Below, piece after piece: positions 15,820-27,774 of a stretch of 64,000 nucleotides of DNA. Under the pieces are notes generated by a model. It saw nothing but the letters and a program-made list of their open reading frames with translations, was not told the origin of the DNA and ran no database searches. Within the stretch, counting starts at the first letter, position 1. Each line of letters opens with the position of its first letter. The stretch is from Microtetraspora sp. NBRC 16547 (lineage in GTDB: Bacteria; Actinomycetota; Actinomycetes; Streptosporangiales; Streptosporangiaceae): assembly GCF_030268965.1 (NCBI RefSeq), contig NZ_BSSE01000002.1, positions 434,001-498,000 of the forward strand, read 5' to 3'. Position numbers and translations under genes: made by a program.

Positions 15820-17388
15820 TCACGATATCCGCGCCTGATGAGAGGTCGATGAGAACAGGACGGCCATCGCGGCGTTGTGACCGGGGATCCCGCTGACGCC
15901 TCCGCCGCGCCGGGCGCCCGCGCCGCACAGGAGGATCCGCTCGTGCCGCGTCTCCACGCCCCACGGCCCGTCCTGCGGGGACTCGGCGAACGGCCACGAC
16001 AGGTCGCGGTGGAAGATGTGCCCGCCGGGAAGCCCGGCATCGCCCTCCAGGTCGAGCGGGGTCCGCACCTCCAGGCACGGCTCGCCCGACGGGGTCCGGA
16101 GCAGGCACTCCTCGAGCGGCTCGGCGAGCACCGCGTCGACTGACGCGAGCGTACGGCGCAACGCCTCCTCACGCGCGGCGTTCCGGGCTCCGTCGTCCGC
16201 CCCGGTGAACAGCCTGGCCGGCATGTGCAGGCCGAACAGCGTCATCGTGTGCGCGCCGGACTCCCGTAGCTCCGGCCCGAGGATCGACGGGTCCGTCAGC
16301 GAGTGGCAGTACGTCTCGGCCGGCGGCAGGTCGGGGATCCGGCCCGCCGCGGCCTGCGCGCGGGCGGCGGCGAGTTGCCCAGCCCCCTCGTTGACGTGGA
16401 AGGTGCCGCTGAACGCCTCCGCCGGATCCACGGAGGCGTCCCTGAGCCGGGGCAGCCGGGACAGCACCATGTTGATCTTCAGTTGGGAGCCCTCCGGGTG
16501 CTCCGGGGTCTCGCCCAGCAGCCGGGCCAGCACGGCGGGCGGCAGCGCGGCCAGGACGCGCCCGCCGGTGACCGTGTGCTCGGCGCCGTCGGGGTCGCGG
16601 AAGGTCACCTCGCCCGAAGGGTCGATCGCGAGCACCTCGGCGCCGCACCGGATCTCGGCTCCGGCGCTCCTGGCGGCGTCCGCGAGGGCGTCCGTGACGG
16701 CTCCCATGCCGCCGACCGGGACGTTCCAGTCGCCGGTCCCGTCGCCGATGACGTGATACAGGAAGCACCGGTTGGCCAGCAGGTCCGTGGCCGGGTCGGC
16801 GAAGGTGCCGATCAGGGCGTCGGTGAGGACCACCCCGCGCACCGTGTCGTCGTCGAAGCGCTCGCCGACCACCTCGCCGATGGGGCGTTCGAACAGGTCC
16901 CGCCACGCTTCCTCGTCGCCGACGATGTCACGCAGCGCCGTACGGCCCGGGAGGGGGTCGAGGAGGGTGGGCGCGACGCGCCGGGCGACGTGGGCGGTCA
17001 TCGCGTAGAAGCGGCGCCACGCGTCGTGGTCCTTCGTCCCGCCGGTGACGGCGGCGAACGACGCCGCGGTGCGGCCCGCGTCCTCGCCGTCGACGAGGAG
17101 CCCGGTGTCCCCGGCCGGGGTGTACGAGGCGAAGCGGCGCCGCCGGAGCTCCACCCGGACGCCGAGCTCCTTGACGATCTTTCCGGGCAGCAGGCTGACC
17201 AGGTAGGAGTAGCGCGACAGCCGGGCGTCCACGCCGGGGAAGGCCACGGTGGAGATCGCGAGACCGCCGACGTGGTCGAGGCGTTCGAGGACGAGGACGC
17301 GGCGTCCCGCCCGGGCCAGATAGGCTGCGGCGACCAGGCCGTTGTGCCCGCCGCCGGCGACGACCACGTCATAGCGCGAGTGAGCCAT
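15820..17388 (-). CDS. FAD-dependent oxidoreductase, CrtI/PYROXD2-like
   Basis: A 522-residue flavoprotein of the phytoene desaturase/PYROXD2 type. An N-terminal dinucleotide-binding fold (VVVAGGGHNGLVAAAYLARA, then VLERLDHVGG) binds FAD. The C-terminal motif GARRGGGVSGIPGHNAA completes the FAD site. I chose the ATG at 17386-17388, preceded by GGAG; upstream codons are GC-rich non-family sequence. No carotenoid genes lie nearby, so a general amine/alkene oxidoreductase role is more likely than carotenoid synthesis. Confidence 0.85.
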   Translation of the reverse strand: MAHSRYDVVVAGGGHNGLVAAAYLARAGRRVLVLERLDHVGGLAISTVAFPGVDARLSRYSYLVSLLPGKIVKELGVRVELRRRRFASYTPAGDTGLLVDGEDAGRTAASFAAVTGGTKDHDAWRRFYAMTAHVARRVAPTLLDPLPGRTALRDIVGDEEAWRDLFERPIGEVVGERFDDDTVRGVVLTDALIGTFADPATDLLANRCFLYHVIGDGTGDWNVPVGGMGAVTDALADAARSAGAEIRCGAEVLAIDPSGEVTFRDPDGAEHTVTGGRVLAALPPAVLARLLGETPEHPEGSQLKINMVLSRLPRLRDASVDPAEAFSGTFHVNEGAGQLAAARAQAAAGRIPDLPPAETYCHSLTDPSILGPELRESGAHTMTLFGLHMPARLFTGADDGARNAAREEALRRTLASVDAVLAEPLEECLLRTPSGEPCLEVRTPLDLEGDAGLPGGHIFHRDLSWPFAESPQDGPWGVETRHERILLCGAGARRGGGVSGIPGHNAAMAVLFSSTSHQARIS

Positions 17389-17630
17389 CGTTCTCCAGGT
17401 ATCGGCCGCCGGCCGGAGCCGGTGGGGTGCCGGACGCGGCGGATGGCGGGACACCTGCTCGCCGCGTGGCCGCACGTGAGGGGCACACTATCCGGGAGAG
17501 GCCACCGCGGCCACGTCGCCCGTGCCCACTTTCCCGCGGTTTCGTTGGCTGATCATGCGGTGGACGACCATGAGTGATACGTATAGGTTTGTCCATTTGT
17601 AACCTTTTCAAGAAACTACTCGGGAGAGTC

Positions 17631-18545
17631 ATGCTCAAGGTCGTGCCGTCGGAGGAAGTCGCCGAAGCCCTGGCAGACGGAAGGCCCGTCGTTGCGCTGG
17701 AGTCGACGATCATCTCCCACGGGCTGCCGCAGCCCCGCAACCTGGAGGTCGCGCTCGAGCTCGAGGAGATCGTGCGGGGCACGGGGGCCGTTCCGGCGAC
17801 GGTCGCGGTTCTCGACGGTGTGCCGCGCGCCGGGCTGGACCGTGCGGGCCTGGAGCGGATCGCGACCGAGCCCGGCCTGCGCAAGCTCGGCTTCCGCGAC
17901 CTCGCCCCGGCCGCCACGCTGAAGGTCAGCGGCGCCACGACCGTGTCCGGGACCTCGTTCCTGGCCGCCAGGGCGGGCATCCGTGTGTTCGCGACCGGCG
18001 GGCTCGGCGGCGTCCACCGCGGCTGGACCACCGTCCAGGACGAGTCGGCCGACCTCGACACGCTGAGCCGTACCAGGATCACGGTCGTCTGCGCGGGCGT
18101 GAAGTCCATCCTGGACGTGCCGGCCACGCTGCAGCGGCTGGAGACCCGGCAGGTCACGGTCGTCGGATACCGGACCGACGAGTTCCCCGGCTTCTACCTG
18201 CACACCTCGGGCGAGCCCGTCGACTGGCGGATCGAGACCGCCGCCGAGGCCGCCGGCATCATGCGGGCGCAGGACCTGCTCGGCGGCCCGGAGACGGCGC
18301 TGATCGTGGCGAACCCGGTGCCGGTCGCCGACCAGCTCGACCCCGCGCTGCACGACCGCGTGCTCGCCGAGGCGCTCCGGGCCGCCGACGGGCAGGACGT
18401 CACCGGACAGGCCATCACGCCGTTCCTGCTGGAGTACCTGGTCAACGGGACCGAGGGCGCCTCCCTGGAGGCGAATCTGGCCGCTGTGCGCGGAAACGCC
18501 CGTCTCGCCGGCGAGATCGCGGCATCCTGGTCCCGGGAGGACTGA
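17631..18545 (+). CDS. psuG: Pseudouridine-5'-phosphate glycosidase
   Basis: A 304-residue PsuG that reversibly splits pseudouridine 5'-phosphate into uracil and ribose 5-phosphate. Conserved blocks are VALESTIISHGLPQPRNLE, TVSGTSFLAARAGIRVFATG, GLGGVHRG, CAGVKSILDVPATLQ and GYRTDEFPGFY. The ATG at 17631 has GGGAG six bases upstream; the frame is open a little further but the added residues are not family-like. It is followed one base later by a PfkB kinase, the usual psuG-psuK pair. Confidence 0.92.
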   Translation: MLKVVPSEEVAEALADGRPVVALESTIISHGLPQPRNLEVALELEEIVRGTGAVPATVAVLDGVPRAGLDRAGLERIATEPGLRKLGFRDLAPAATLKVSGATTVSGTSFLAARAGIRVFATGGLGGVHRGWTTVQDESADLDTLSRTRITVVCAGVKSILDVPATLQRLETRQVTVVGYRTDEFPGFYLHTSGEPVDWRIETAAEAAGIMRAQDLLGGPETALIVANPVPVADQLDPALHDRVLAEALRAADGQDVTGQAITPFLLEYLVNGTEGASLEANLAAVRGNARLAGEIAASWSRED

Positions 18546-18546
18546 C

Positions 18547-19491
18547 GTGGGAGGCCTACTGGTGATCGGCGACGTCGTCACCGACGTCGTGGCACTGCAC
18601 GGGCAGCCGGTCGCCACCGGCACCGACACCGCGGCCGACATCGTGCTGCGTCCGGGCGGCTCCGGGGCCAACACGGCCTGCTGGGCCGCCCGTCTGGGCG
18701 CGGACACGCGGCTGCTGGCCCGGGCCGGATACGACACCGGCGAATGGCACCGCGCCGAGCTGGTCAAGGCGGGGGTGCGGCCGCATCTCCGGATCGACCC
18801 GGAGCGGCCGACCGCCGTGGTCATCGCCATGGTCGACCTGAGCGGCGAGCGCTCCATGCTCACCAACCGGGGCGCGGGCCGACACATCGGCCCCGCGGAC
18901 TGGTCGCCGGCCCTCCTCGAGGGTGTCACGCACCTGCACCTGTCGGGGTACACGCTGTTCGAGCGGCCGGGCCTCGAACTCGCCGGGCTCGCCATGCGCG
19001 AGGCCGCCGGGCGCGGCGTGGCCGTCAGCATCGACGCCGCGTCGACCGGTTTCCTGCGCGACTTCGGGCCGGACCGCTTCATCCGGGAGACCGCCACCGC
19101 GCGGATCATCATCCCGAACCTCGACGAGGCGCTGCTGCTCACCGGTGAGACCGTCCCGGAGCGGGCGGCCACGGCCCTCAGCACCGCGTACGGCACCGCC
19201 GTGGTGAAGCTGGGGGCGAAGGGAGCCCTCCTCGCCAGGAACGGCGAGATCGTCGCGAGGGCCCCCGCGATCCGGGCCGAGGCGGTCGACTCGACGGGCG
19301 CGGGCGACGCGTTCGCCGCCGGATTCCTCGCCGCGCTGCTGTCCGGGCTCGCCCCCGAGACGGCGCTGGAAAATGGTTGCCGGGCTGGTGCCGCGGCGGT
19401 CGCGCAGGTCGGCGGCCGTCCCCCGGTCGCGGAAGGGACCGGCCGGGCGACCGGTATCGCCCAGGAGCTTTACCCTATTGACGCCGATTGA
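18547..19491 (+). CDS. psuK: PfkB-family kinase, probable pseudouridine kinase
   Basis: A 314-residue ribokinase-family sugar kinase. It has the N-terminal glycine motif ([17 protein letters not shown]) and the C-terminal anion hole and catalytic base ([18 protein letters not shown]). The GTG start is preceded by GGGAGG and lies one base after psuG. Pairing with psuG implies phosphorylation of pseudouridine to its 5'-phosphate. Other PfkB substrates cannot be excluded from sequence alone. Confidence 0.85.
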   Translation: MGGLLVIGDVVTDVVALHGQPVATGTDTAADIVLRPGGSGANTACWAARLGADTRLLARAGYDTGEWHRAELVKAGVRPHLRIDPERPTAVVIAMVDLSGERSMLTNRGAGRHIGPADWSPALLEGVTHLHLSGYTLFERPGLELAGLAMREAAGRGVAVSIDAASTGFLRDFGPDRFIRETATARIIIPNLDEALLLTGETVPERAATALSTAYGTAVVKLGAKGALLARNGEIVARAPAIRAEAVDSTGAGDAFAAGFLAALLSGLAPETALENGCRAGAAAVAQVGGRPPVAEGTGRATGIAQELYPIDAD

Positions 19492-19556
19492 TAGCTTGCG
19501 GCGTAAGCTGCACCATTAGCAACATGCGTCACTCTCGGGAGGGTGCGGTCATACCG

Positions 19557-21452
19557 ATGGACGCCGAGTCAACGATCTGCCTGAGTGATCTGGTTCCCGC
19601 CCTTCGCTGGACCCGTGCCCAGCAGGTCGCCGAAGTTCTGGCCGACCCTCGCCTGCCCGCGGGCTGGTGGGGCTCCGTCGCGCTCGGCCGAGCCCTCGGC
19701 GTGACCGGAGTGGACTGGCTCTGCGAGCGGCTGGCCCGGCTCGCCGCGAGCCGCTGGGATCATCTCGCGCTGACCGACTTGCTTCCCGCGATCCAGGTCC
19801 ACTCCGTCGATCCCACCCTCCCCGGTTGGCAGGAACCCGCCCGCTCGGCGGTCACCGGGTTGGGCGGCTGGCACCGTCTCCGCCGGCTCACGCCGGGGGA
19901 CCTGCAGAGTCCCTCGGCGCCCGCCTCTCCCGAGGCCGTCCTCGCGGTCGTCTTCCGCGAGATCTTCACCCATCTCCAGCTCCCGGTGACCGCCGCCGAT
20001 ACCGCCGCGCCCGTCCCGCCGTCCGCACCGGCGCCGGACGCGGCGGCCGCATCGGTGCCCGCACCGGCCTCCACGGCAGCGGCTCCGGCGGCTCCGGGCC
20101 AGCCGACGCCGGGCCAGCCGACGCCGAGCCAGGCGGCACCGGGCCACGCGGGGGCACCCGCGCCGGCGGCGGCCGAGCGGGCCGCGCAGACCAGCCCCTC
20201 ACCCGCGCTTCCCGGTCCCCTGCCCGCGCCAACTCCTGGGCCGACTCCCGGGCCCACCCCCGGGATGTCCGCCCCTCCCGCACTGCCACTGCCCGCCCGG
20301 CAGGCTCCGGGGGCCCAGGGGGCGCCCGCCGGCGCTCCGACCGCGCCCGCCGCCCAACCCGCCGCCCAACCCGCCGCGGCGCCTCCCCCCGCGCCCGCGC
20401 CGAGCGACTACCCCATGGTCGGTCTCGTGGAGCAGCTCTTCAGGGACTGGGACCCGCTCTCCAAGGCCGTCGCCGCCGAGCGGCTGTTCGCGGCCGAGCC
20501 GGTCAGCCTCCGAGCGCTCGCCCACCGTCTCAACGTGGACCGCGAGATCCTCTCCCAGGCCCAGCGGGCCGTGGAGGAGCGGGTGCTCATGTGGCTGCGC
20601 TCCCCCGACTCCGCCGCGCTGACCGGCCACATGTTCGGTCTCACCGAATGGCTGGGCACCGCCGCGACCCAGGAGCAGCTGATCGCCGCGGACCCCGCCC
20701 ACCCCATCGAGGTTCCCTCGCTGGGCACGCCTCTCTGGCGGGTGCTGGTCACGCTGATGCCCGACCGCCGCCTCCAGGAAGGCTGGCTCGTCGTCGGCGA
20801 CCTCGGCGGCCTGCGGGACAGGACCCGGCAGCTTCTCGCGGCCAGGACCGCGGACACCGACGTCGTCGAGCTGCTCGGCCAGCTCGGCATCCGCCCGCAC
20901 TCGGCCAAGGCGTGGCTGGACGCGCTCCCCAAGGAGCAGCCGCGTCCTGAGCAGCGGCCCGCGCCCGCCGCGCCGAGCGAGCCCAAGCCGCTCCCCCGCC
21001 GCACTCCCGGCGCGAACCACCACCAGCGGGGCGGGGTCCCGGTGCCCTCGCAGGCCGGCAACGGGCCCGACCCGGCGACCGCCCTGGCCGCGCTCAACGC
21101 GCTCACCGGCGCCGCCGCGCCGCGCCCGCACCTGGTGCCGAGCCCGCGCAGCACGCCCACCAGCCCGTCCTCCGACCCGCGCCGCTGGCAGCGCATCGAC
21201 GTGACGAGCGGCCACCTGCGCGGCGAGCCCGTCGCCGTTCCCGAGGGGTACGCCGCCCAGCTCGGCATGCGCCCGGGCACCCTGCTGTCGGTCACCGGCC
21301 CCGGCGACAACGCCGTGGTGCTGGTCTGGCGCGACCAGCAGCCGGTCTTCGACTCGCTCCAGCCCGTGCTGATGCGGCTGAACGCGCGGCCGGGGGACTC
21401 GGTCTACGTGACCGTGGACGGCTACCGCCTGGACGCCCAGCTCACGTCGTGA
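19557..21452 (+). CDS. Hypothetical protein with long Pro/Ala linker and HTH-like core
   Basis: About 631 residues in three parts. The N-terminal ~140 residues are helical with many Trp and Leu (LPAGWWGSVALGRALGVTGV). A proline/alanine-rich disordered linker (about residues 145-285) contains short tandem repeats such as GQPTPGQPTPSQ and PTPGPTPGPTPG. A helical core (about 285-480) includes VSLRALAHRLNVDREILSQAQ, which looks like a helix-turn-helix of the sigma region 4 kind. A C-terminal beta-rich domain (RIDVTSGHLRGEPVAVPEGY) ends the protein. It follows psuK by 65 bases. The function is unknown; DNA binding is only a guess from the helix-turn-helix pattern. Confidence 0.7.
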   Translation: MDAESTICLSDLVPALRWTRAQQVAEVLADPRLPAGWWGSVALGRALGVTGVDWLCERLARLAASRWDHLALTDLLPAIQVHSVDPTLPGWQEPARSAVTGLGGWHRLRRLTPGDLQSPSAPASPEAVLAVVFREIFTHLQLPVTAADTAAPVPPSAPAPDAAAASVPAPASTAAAPAAPGQPTPGQPTPSQAAPGHAGAPAPAAAERAAQTSPSPALPGPLPAPTPGPTPGPTPGMSAPPALPLPARQAPGAQGAPAGAPTAPAAQPAAQPAAAPPPAPAPSDYPMVGLVEQLFRDWDPLSKAVAAERLFAAEPVSLRALAHRLNVDREILSQAQRAVEERVLMWLRSPDSAALTGHMFGLTEWLGTAATQEQLIAADPAHPIEVPSLGTPLWRVLVTLMPDRRLQEGWLVVGDLGGLRDRTRQLLAARTADTDVVELLGQLGIRPHSAKAWLDALPKEQPRPEQRPAPAAPSEPKPLPRRTPGANHHQRGGVPVPSQAGNGPDPATALAALNALTGAAAPRPHLVPSPRSTPTSPSSDPRRWQRIDVTSGHLRGEPVAVPEGYAAQLGMRPGTLLSVTGPGDNAVVLVWRDQQPVFDSLQPVLMRLNARPGDSVYVTVDGYRLDAQLTS

Positions 21453-21513
21453 TGTCCCGCCTCGCCGCCGCGACGCTCGCACCCGCGACCGTCCGGACGT
21501 TCTGAGCGGCCCC

Positions 21514-22176
21514 TCACGCCCGGGATGGCGCGCAGGCGCCCGGGAGGCGGCAGATCTTCGCCGCCATCGCGCGGGCGTCCTTCACGAGCGGACGGAAGCG
21601 CGAGGGCAGGAGGCGTTTGGTCGCGTCACCGGTCCGGACGTAGGTCGCGAGCGCCGCGCCCTTCCTGACGACGACGTAACGGACACTGCCCTCGGCGAAC
21701 CAGGCGCCCCCGCGGAGCCCCTCGTCCCCGATCCTCGTGCTCACCGCCCGGTAGGAGTAGGCGGTGAGGTGCTTGCCGCCCGCGGCGCATCGCTTGAGAT
21801 CGGCGCGCAGCGTCCGCATGGCGGCGCGGGCGGACTTCTCATCGCGGTAGAGCACGACCTGTTCGGACAGGGAGTTGTTCTCCATCGAGTAGGTGATGGT
21901 CCGGGCCGCGGCGCGGTTCGCGGCGCCCGGCTTCCCGGCGCAGGGGTTCAGCTCCAGGGGCGCGCTGAGGTCGTCGCTGATCTCCCATTTCTGCCACGGC
22001 ATGGCCGGCTTCTTGGCCTTCGCCTCGTACAGGAGGAAGCCGCTGGGAAGGCCCGCCGCTGCCGCCGCTGCCGCCGCGGCGCCCGCTCCACCGACTCCAC
22101 CGACTCCACCGGTTCCGACGGCGAGACCGGCCGTCATGACCGCACCCAGTGTCACCGTGGTTAACATTCGTCGCAT
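21514..22176 (-). CDS. Secreted protein, PknH-sensor-like
   Basis: A 220-residue exported protein. A signal peptide (MLTTVTLGAVMTAGLAVGTG) is followed by a Gly/Ala-rich spacer and a mature domain with paired cysteines (LELNPCAGKP, LKRCAAGG, ICRLPGAC). SLSEQVVLYRDEKSARAAM and RYVVVRKGAALATYVRTGD resemble the extracellular sensor domain of mycobacterial PknH and stand-alone relatives. The assignment is tentative. An AT-richer stretch upstream (about 22180-22200) is the likely promoter. Confidence 0.65.
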   Translation of the reverse strand: MRRMLTTVTLGAVMTAGLAVGTGGVGGVGGAGAAAAAAAAAGLPSGFLLYEAKAKKPAMPWQKWEISDDLSAPLELNPCAGKPGAANRAAARTITYSMENNSLSEQVVLYRDEKSARAAMRTLRADLKRCAAGGKHLTAYSYRAVSTRIGDEGLRGGAWFAEGSVRYVVVRKGAALATYVRTGDATKRLLPSRFRPLVKDARAMAAKICRLPGACAPSRA

Positions 22177-22218
22177 TTGATCATTTTACTGAAATGACCA
22201 GTTTGCAAGGAGGTGCGA

Positions 22219-22665
22219 TCATCCGCGCGGGGGCGTGAGCATCTTCCGGTAGTACGTGGCCGAGACGTCGAAGCCGAGCGCGCTGAAGAATCCCGCGGCG
22301 CGGCGGGTGGCGAGCGCCATGTATCCGGCCCCGCGCGAGCGGGCCCAGGTCTCGAACTCCTCGAGGAGCCTGCGGCCGATGCCGTGGCGGCGGTAGTTCC
22401 GTTCGATGATCGCCTCCTCCGCCCAGGCGACCGGCCCGTTGGCGAAGAGCGTGAGATGCGTGAAGCCGAGGAGATAGCCGCGGACCGTCCCGTCCACGGT
22501 GGCGACCAGGAGCAGCGCGTCCTCGTTCCGGAGCAGCTGCGGCAGCGCCGCGTCGAAGGCGGCACGTTCCGGGCGGAACGACAGCGCGAACTCGCGCGCG
22601 AGCGCGAAGATCTCGTCCGCGTCGCTCTCTTCCGCCTTCCGGAGCCGGAGATCACCAGACGTCAT
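22219..22665 (-). CDS. GNAT-family N-acetyltransferase
   Basis: A 148-residue acetyltransferase. The acetyl-CoA-binding motif A is RNYRRHGIGRRLLEEFETWA, and the closing AAGFFSALGFDVSATYYRKML is typical of the family. The start MTSGDLRLRKAEESDADEIF fits the usual first strand. The substrate is unknown. Confidence 0.85.
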   Translation of the reverse strand: MTSGDLRLRKAEESDADEIFALAREFALSFRPERAAFDAALPQLLRNEDALLLVATVDGTVRGYLLGFTHLTLFANGPVAWAEEAIIERNYRRHGIGRRLLEEFETWARSRGAGYMALATRRAAGFFSALGFDVSATYYRKMLTPPRG

Positions 22666-22749
22666 GGGTAGGACTCTAGATTTACCGGGGCGAATACGTC
22701 CATCGCCCAGTCAAACCCGACGATCATCCGGTCTCGCCGGAGCGCCGGC

Positions 22750-22783
22750 CCGGCCCGGCCCGGAGAACCACGGGCCGGGCCGG
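22750..22783 (-). terminator. Hairpin terminator of the Rieske gene
   Basis: A perfect 13-bp stem, CCGGCCCGGCCCG paired with CGGGCCGGGCCGG, with an eight-base loop, ends nine bases before the Rieske stop codon when read on the minus strand. Confidence 0.7.
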
Positions 22784-22791
22784 AACGGCAC

Positions 22792-23298
22792 TCAGGCCAG
22801 GGTGATGGTGTCGCCCTCGGAGGAGATGGCGACCTCGGTGAGGGCCTTCCTCGCCGGGCCGCTCTTGGGAGAGCCGTCCGCGATGGCGAATTTCGAGTTG
22901 TGGCAGGGGCACACGATCATGCCGTCCCTGACCCGCTTCACCGGGCACCCCTCGTGGGTGCAGATGGCGCTGTACGCCTTGAAGGTCCCGGCCTCGGGCT
23001 GGACGACCACGACCTTCTCGGCGCTGACGATCACGCCGCCACCGACCGGGATGTCTGACTTCTTGGCCAGCGCACCGGCCGGCGCCGGGTTCGCCTCCCC
23101 GGCGCCCGCCGCCTTTTCACCGGCCGCCGCGCTTCCACCGGTCGCCGCACTTCCACCGCCCGCGGCCTTTTCGCCGACCGCGGGCGCACCGCCGGAGGCC
23201 GTATCGGTGCCGGAGGACGAGCACGCCGCGACCGCGGCGCCCACCCCCGCGAGGGCGGCCGCGCTCAGGGCGTGACGGCGAGTGACGTTCTTGTCCAA
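22792..23298 (-). CDS. Rieske [2Fe-2S] lipoprotein
   Basis: An exported iron-sulfur protein of about 168 residues. The N-terminus combines a twin-arginine (TRRHALSAAALAG) with a lipobox (AVAAC), so Tat export and lipid anchoring are likely. An Ala/Gly-rich spacer with GGSAATGGSAAAGEKAAG precedes the Rieske domain, whose cluster ligands are CTHEGCP and CPCHNSKF. I favour the TTG at 23298 with GAAAGG seven bases upstream; a GTG at 23328 is possible. It stands alone rather than beside cytochrome bc genes, so it is probably an accessory electron carrier. Confidence 0.85.
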   Translation of the reverse strand: MDKNVTRRHALSAAALAGVGAAVAACSSSGTDTASGGAPAVGEKAAGGGSAATGGSAAAGEKAAGAGEANPAPAGALAKKSDIPVGGGVIVSAEKVVVVQPEAGTFKAYSAICTHEGCPVKRVRDGMIVCPCHNSKFAIADGSPKSGPARKALTEVAISSEGDTITLA

Positions 23299-23426
23299 GG
23301 TGCTGCCTTTCTCGGGTCGGGTCTCCACCCAACCAGTACCACCAGGTCAAATCCGTCACCCCGGAGGCTTTTCTAAGAATTTATTAAGCACCTGGAGTGA
23401 CAACCGGCGGCACCGCCGCGCCGAGC

Positions 23427-24587
23427 TCAGGACCCGGGGATGCCCAGCTCGCGGGCGATGAGCATCCGCTGAACCTCGCTGGTGCCCTCGCCGATCTCCA
23501 GGATCTTGGCATCCCGGTAGAAGCGGCCGACGGGGTACTCGTTCATGAAACCGTACCCGCCGAAGATCTGGGTGGCGTCGCGCGCGTTGTCCATGGCGGC
23601 GTTCGAGGAGACCAGCTTCGCGATCGCCGCCTCCTTCTTGAACGGCTGCCCGGCGAGCATCCGCTCGGCCGCGTGATAGTACGCGAGCCGCGCGGTGTGC
23701 GTGCGCGCCTCCATGTCAGCGATCTTGAACTGGATGGCCTGGTACCGGTTGATGGCCCGGCCGAACGCGACCCGCTCCCCGGCGTAGCGCAGGGACTCGT
23801 CCACGCAGCCCTGGGCGAGCCCGACCGACAGCGCGGCGATGGCCACCCGGCCCTCGTCGAGCGTCTGGAGGAACTGGGCGTAGCCCCGGCCGCGCTCTCC
23901 CAGGAGGTTCTCCTCGGGGACCCGGCAGTCGCTGAAGGACAGCTCGCGGGTGTCGCTGGCCGACCAGCCGACTTTGGAGTACTTCTTCGACACGGTGAAC
24001 CCGGGCGTCCCCGACGGCACGAGGATGGTGCTGATCTCGGGCACGACCTTCCCGCCGCGCTCACGGTGGCCGGTGATCGCGGCGACGCCCACGACACCGG
24101 TGATGTCGGTCCCCGAGTTCGTGATGAACGCCTTGGTCCCGTTGATCACCCACTCGCCGCCGTCCAGCGTCGCCGTCGTGCGCATCCCGCCCGGCACGTC
24201 CGACCCGCCGCCCGGCTCGGTGAGGCCGAACGCGCCCAGCATCTCGCCCGTGGCCAGCCTCGGCAGCCACCGGGCCTTCTGCTCGTCCGTGCCGAACCGC
24301 AGGATCGGCATCGCTCCCAGCGACACCGCGGCCTCCAGCGTGATCGCCACGGAGGAGTCCACCCGCGCCAGTTCCTCCAGCGCGAGGCACAGGGCGAAGT
24401 AGTCGCCGCCCATGCCGCCGTACTCCTCCGGGATCGGCAGCCCGAACAGCCCCATCGCGCCCATCTTGGCGACGATGTCGTACGGGAACTCGCACCGTTC
24501 GTAGTAGTCGCCGATGACCGGGGCGACCACCTCACGGGCGAACTGCCCGACCGACTCGCGCAACTGCGCGTACTCATCCTTGAGCAT
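23427..24587 (-). CDS. Acyl-CoA dehydrogenase (isovaleryl/branched-chain type)
   Basis: A 386-residue FAD enzyme that introduces the alpha,beta double bond in an acyl-CoA. Family signatures are AFGLTEPGGGSDVPGGM, INGTKAFITNSG, QIFGGYGFMNEYPVGRFYRD and the closing LEIGEGTSEVQRMLIAREL. The ATG at 24585-24587 has AAGGAG six bases upstream. It is the last gene of a run with HMG-CoA lyase and both methylcrotonyl-CoA carboxylase-type subunits, so isovaleryl-CoA is the likely substrate (leucine catabolism). A related short-chain acyl-CoA is possible. Confidence 0.88.
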   Translation of the reverse strand: MLKDEYAQLRESVGQFAREVVAPVIGDYYERCEFPYDIVAKMGAMGLFGLPIPEEYGGMGGDYFALCLALEELARVDSSVAITLEAAVSLGAMPILRFGTDEQKARWLPRLATGEMLGAFGLTEPGGGSDVPGGMRTTATLDGGEWVINGTKAFITNSGTDITGVVGVAAITGHRERGGKVVPEISTILVPSGTPGFTVSKKYSKVGWSASDTRELSFSDCRVPEENLLGERGRGYAQFLQTLDEGRVAIAALSVGLAQGCVDESLRYAGERVAFGRAINRYQAIQFKIADMEARTHTARLAYYHAAERMLAGQPFKKEAAIAKLVSSNAAMDNARDATQIFGGYGFMNEYPVGRFYRDAKILEIGEGTSEVQRMLIARELGIPGS

Positions 24588-24628
24588 CTCGCACTCCTTC
24601 TCACGCCTACTGATCGCGGTCGCCGCTT

Positions 24629-25617
24629 CTACCTGGGCCCCAGGGCCTGGACGACGCGGGACGCGCTCGGACGGCCGAGCCTCCCCGCGAGCCAGACGCT
24701 GGTCTCCACCAGGGACGTGAGATCCACGCCCGTCTCCACGCCAAGGCCGTCCAGCATCCACACCAGGTCCTCGGTGGCGAGGTTCCCCGTGGCGCTCTCG
24801 GCGTACGGGCAGCCGCCCAGGCCGCCCGCCGAGGCGTCCACCACCGTGATCCCCTTGGTGAGCGCCGCGAAGGTGTTCGCCAGCGCCTGGCCGTACGTGT
24901 CGTGGAAGTGCACGGCGAGCCGCTCCGGCCCCACCCCGGCCGCCGCGAAGCCGTCGAGCAGCGCCGCGACGTGGCCGGGGGTGGCGACCCCGATCGTGTC
25001 GCCGAGCGACAGCTCGAAGCAGCCGAGGCCGAGAAGCCGGACGCCCGCCCGCACGACCTGCTCGACCGGGACCGCGCCCTCCCAGGGGTCGCCGAAGCAC
25101 ATCGAGAGGTACGCCCTGACCCGCAGCCCGTGGTCGAGCGCGCGCTCGACCACGGGGGCGAACATGTCGAACTGCGACTCCATCCCCTGGTTGAGGTTCC
25201 GCCGGGCGAACGTCTCGGTCGCGCTGCCGAAGATCGCTATCTCGGTCACGCCGCGCTCCAGCGCCCGGTCCAGCCCCCTCTCGTTGGGCACGAGAACGGG
25301 GTAGCGGACGCCGGGCGCCGGCTCCAGGAGGTCCAGCAGCTCCGCCGCGTCGGCGAGCTGGGGCACCCACTTCGGGTGCACAAAGCTGGTGGTCTCGATC
25401 CTGGTCAGGCCCGCACGGGCGAGCCGGGCGACGAACTCCGCCTTGACCTCGACCGGGACGATCGTCGCCTCGTTCTGCAGCCCGTCCCGCGGGCCCACCT
25501 CATGGACGGCGACCCGGGCGGGCAGCCCGTCCAGGGCGTACGTCCCGTATCCCGCCGCGTCTCTTCCTGCGCCTCTTTCTGCGCCGCTTCCCGGGGCTCT
25601 TCGCGCCGATCCCGCCG

Positions 25618-25621
<4 letters not shown>
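24629..25621 (-). CDS. Hydroxymethylglutaryl-CoA lyase
   Basis: A 330-residue TIM-barrel lyase splitting HMG-CoA into acetoacetate and acetyl-CoA. Motifs are [11 protein letters not shown] (substrate and metal), [17 protein letters not shown], the [12 protein letters not shown] metal site and the active-site cysteine loop GGLGGCPYA. The first ~25 residues are an Arg/Gly/Ala-rich extension not needed by the fold, so a later start is possible. It overlaps the upstream carboxylase gene by four bases. Confidence 0.9.
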
Positions 25622-27705
<2,084 letters not shown>

Positions 27706-27774
27706 CCCGTCACCTCCTCTTCACGATCTCTTCACGATCACCCGAATCACCCGAGCTCTTCACGATCACGCGGC

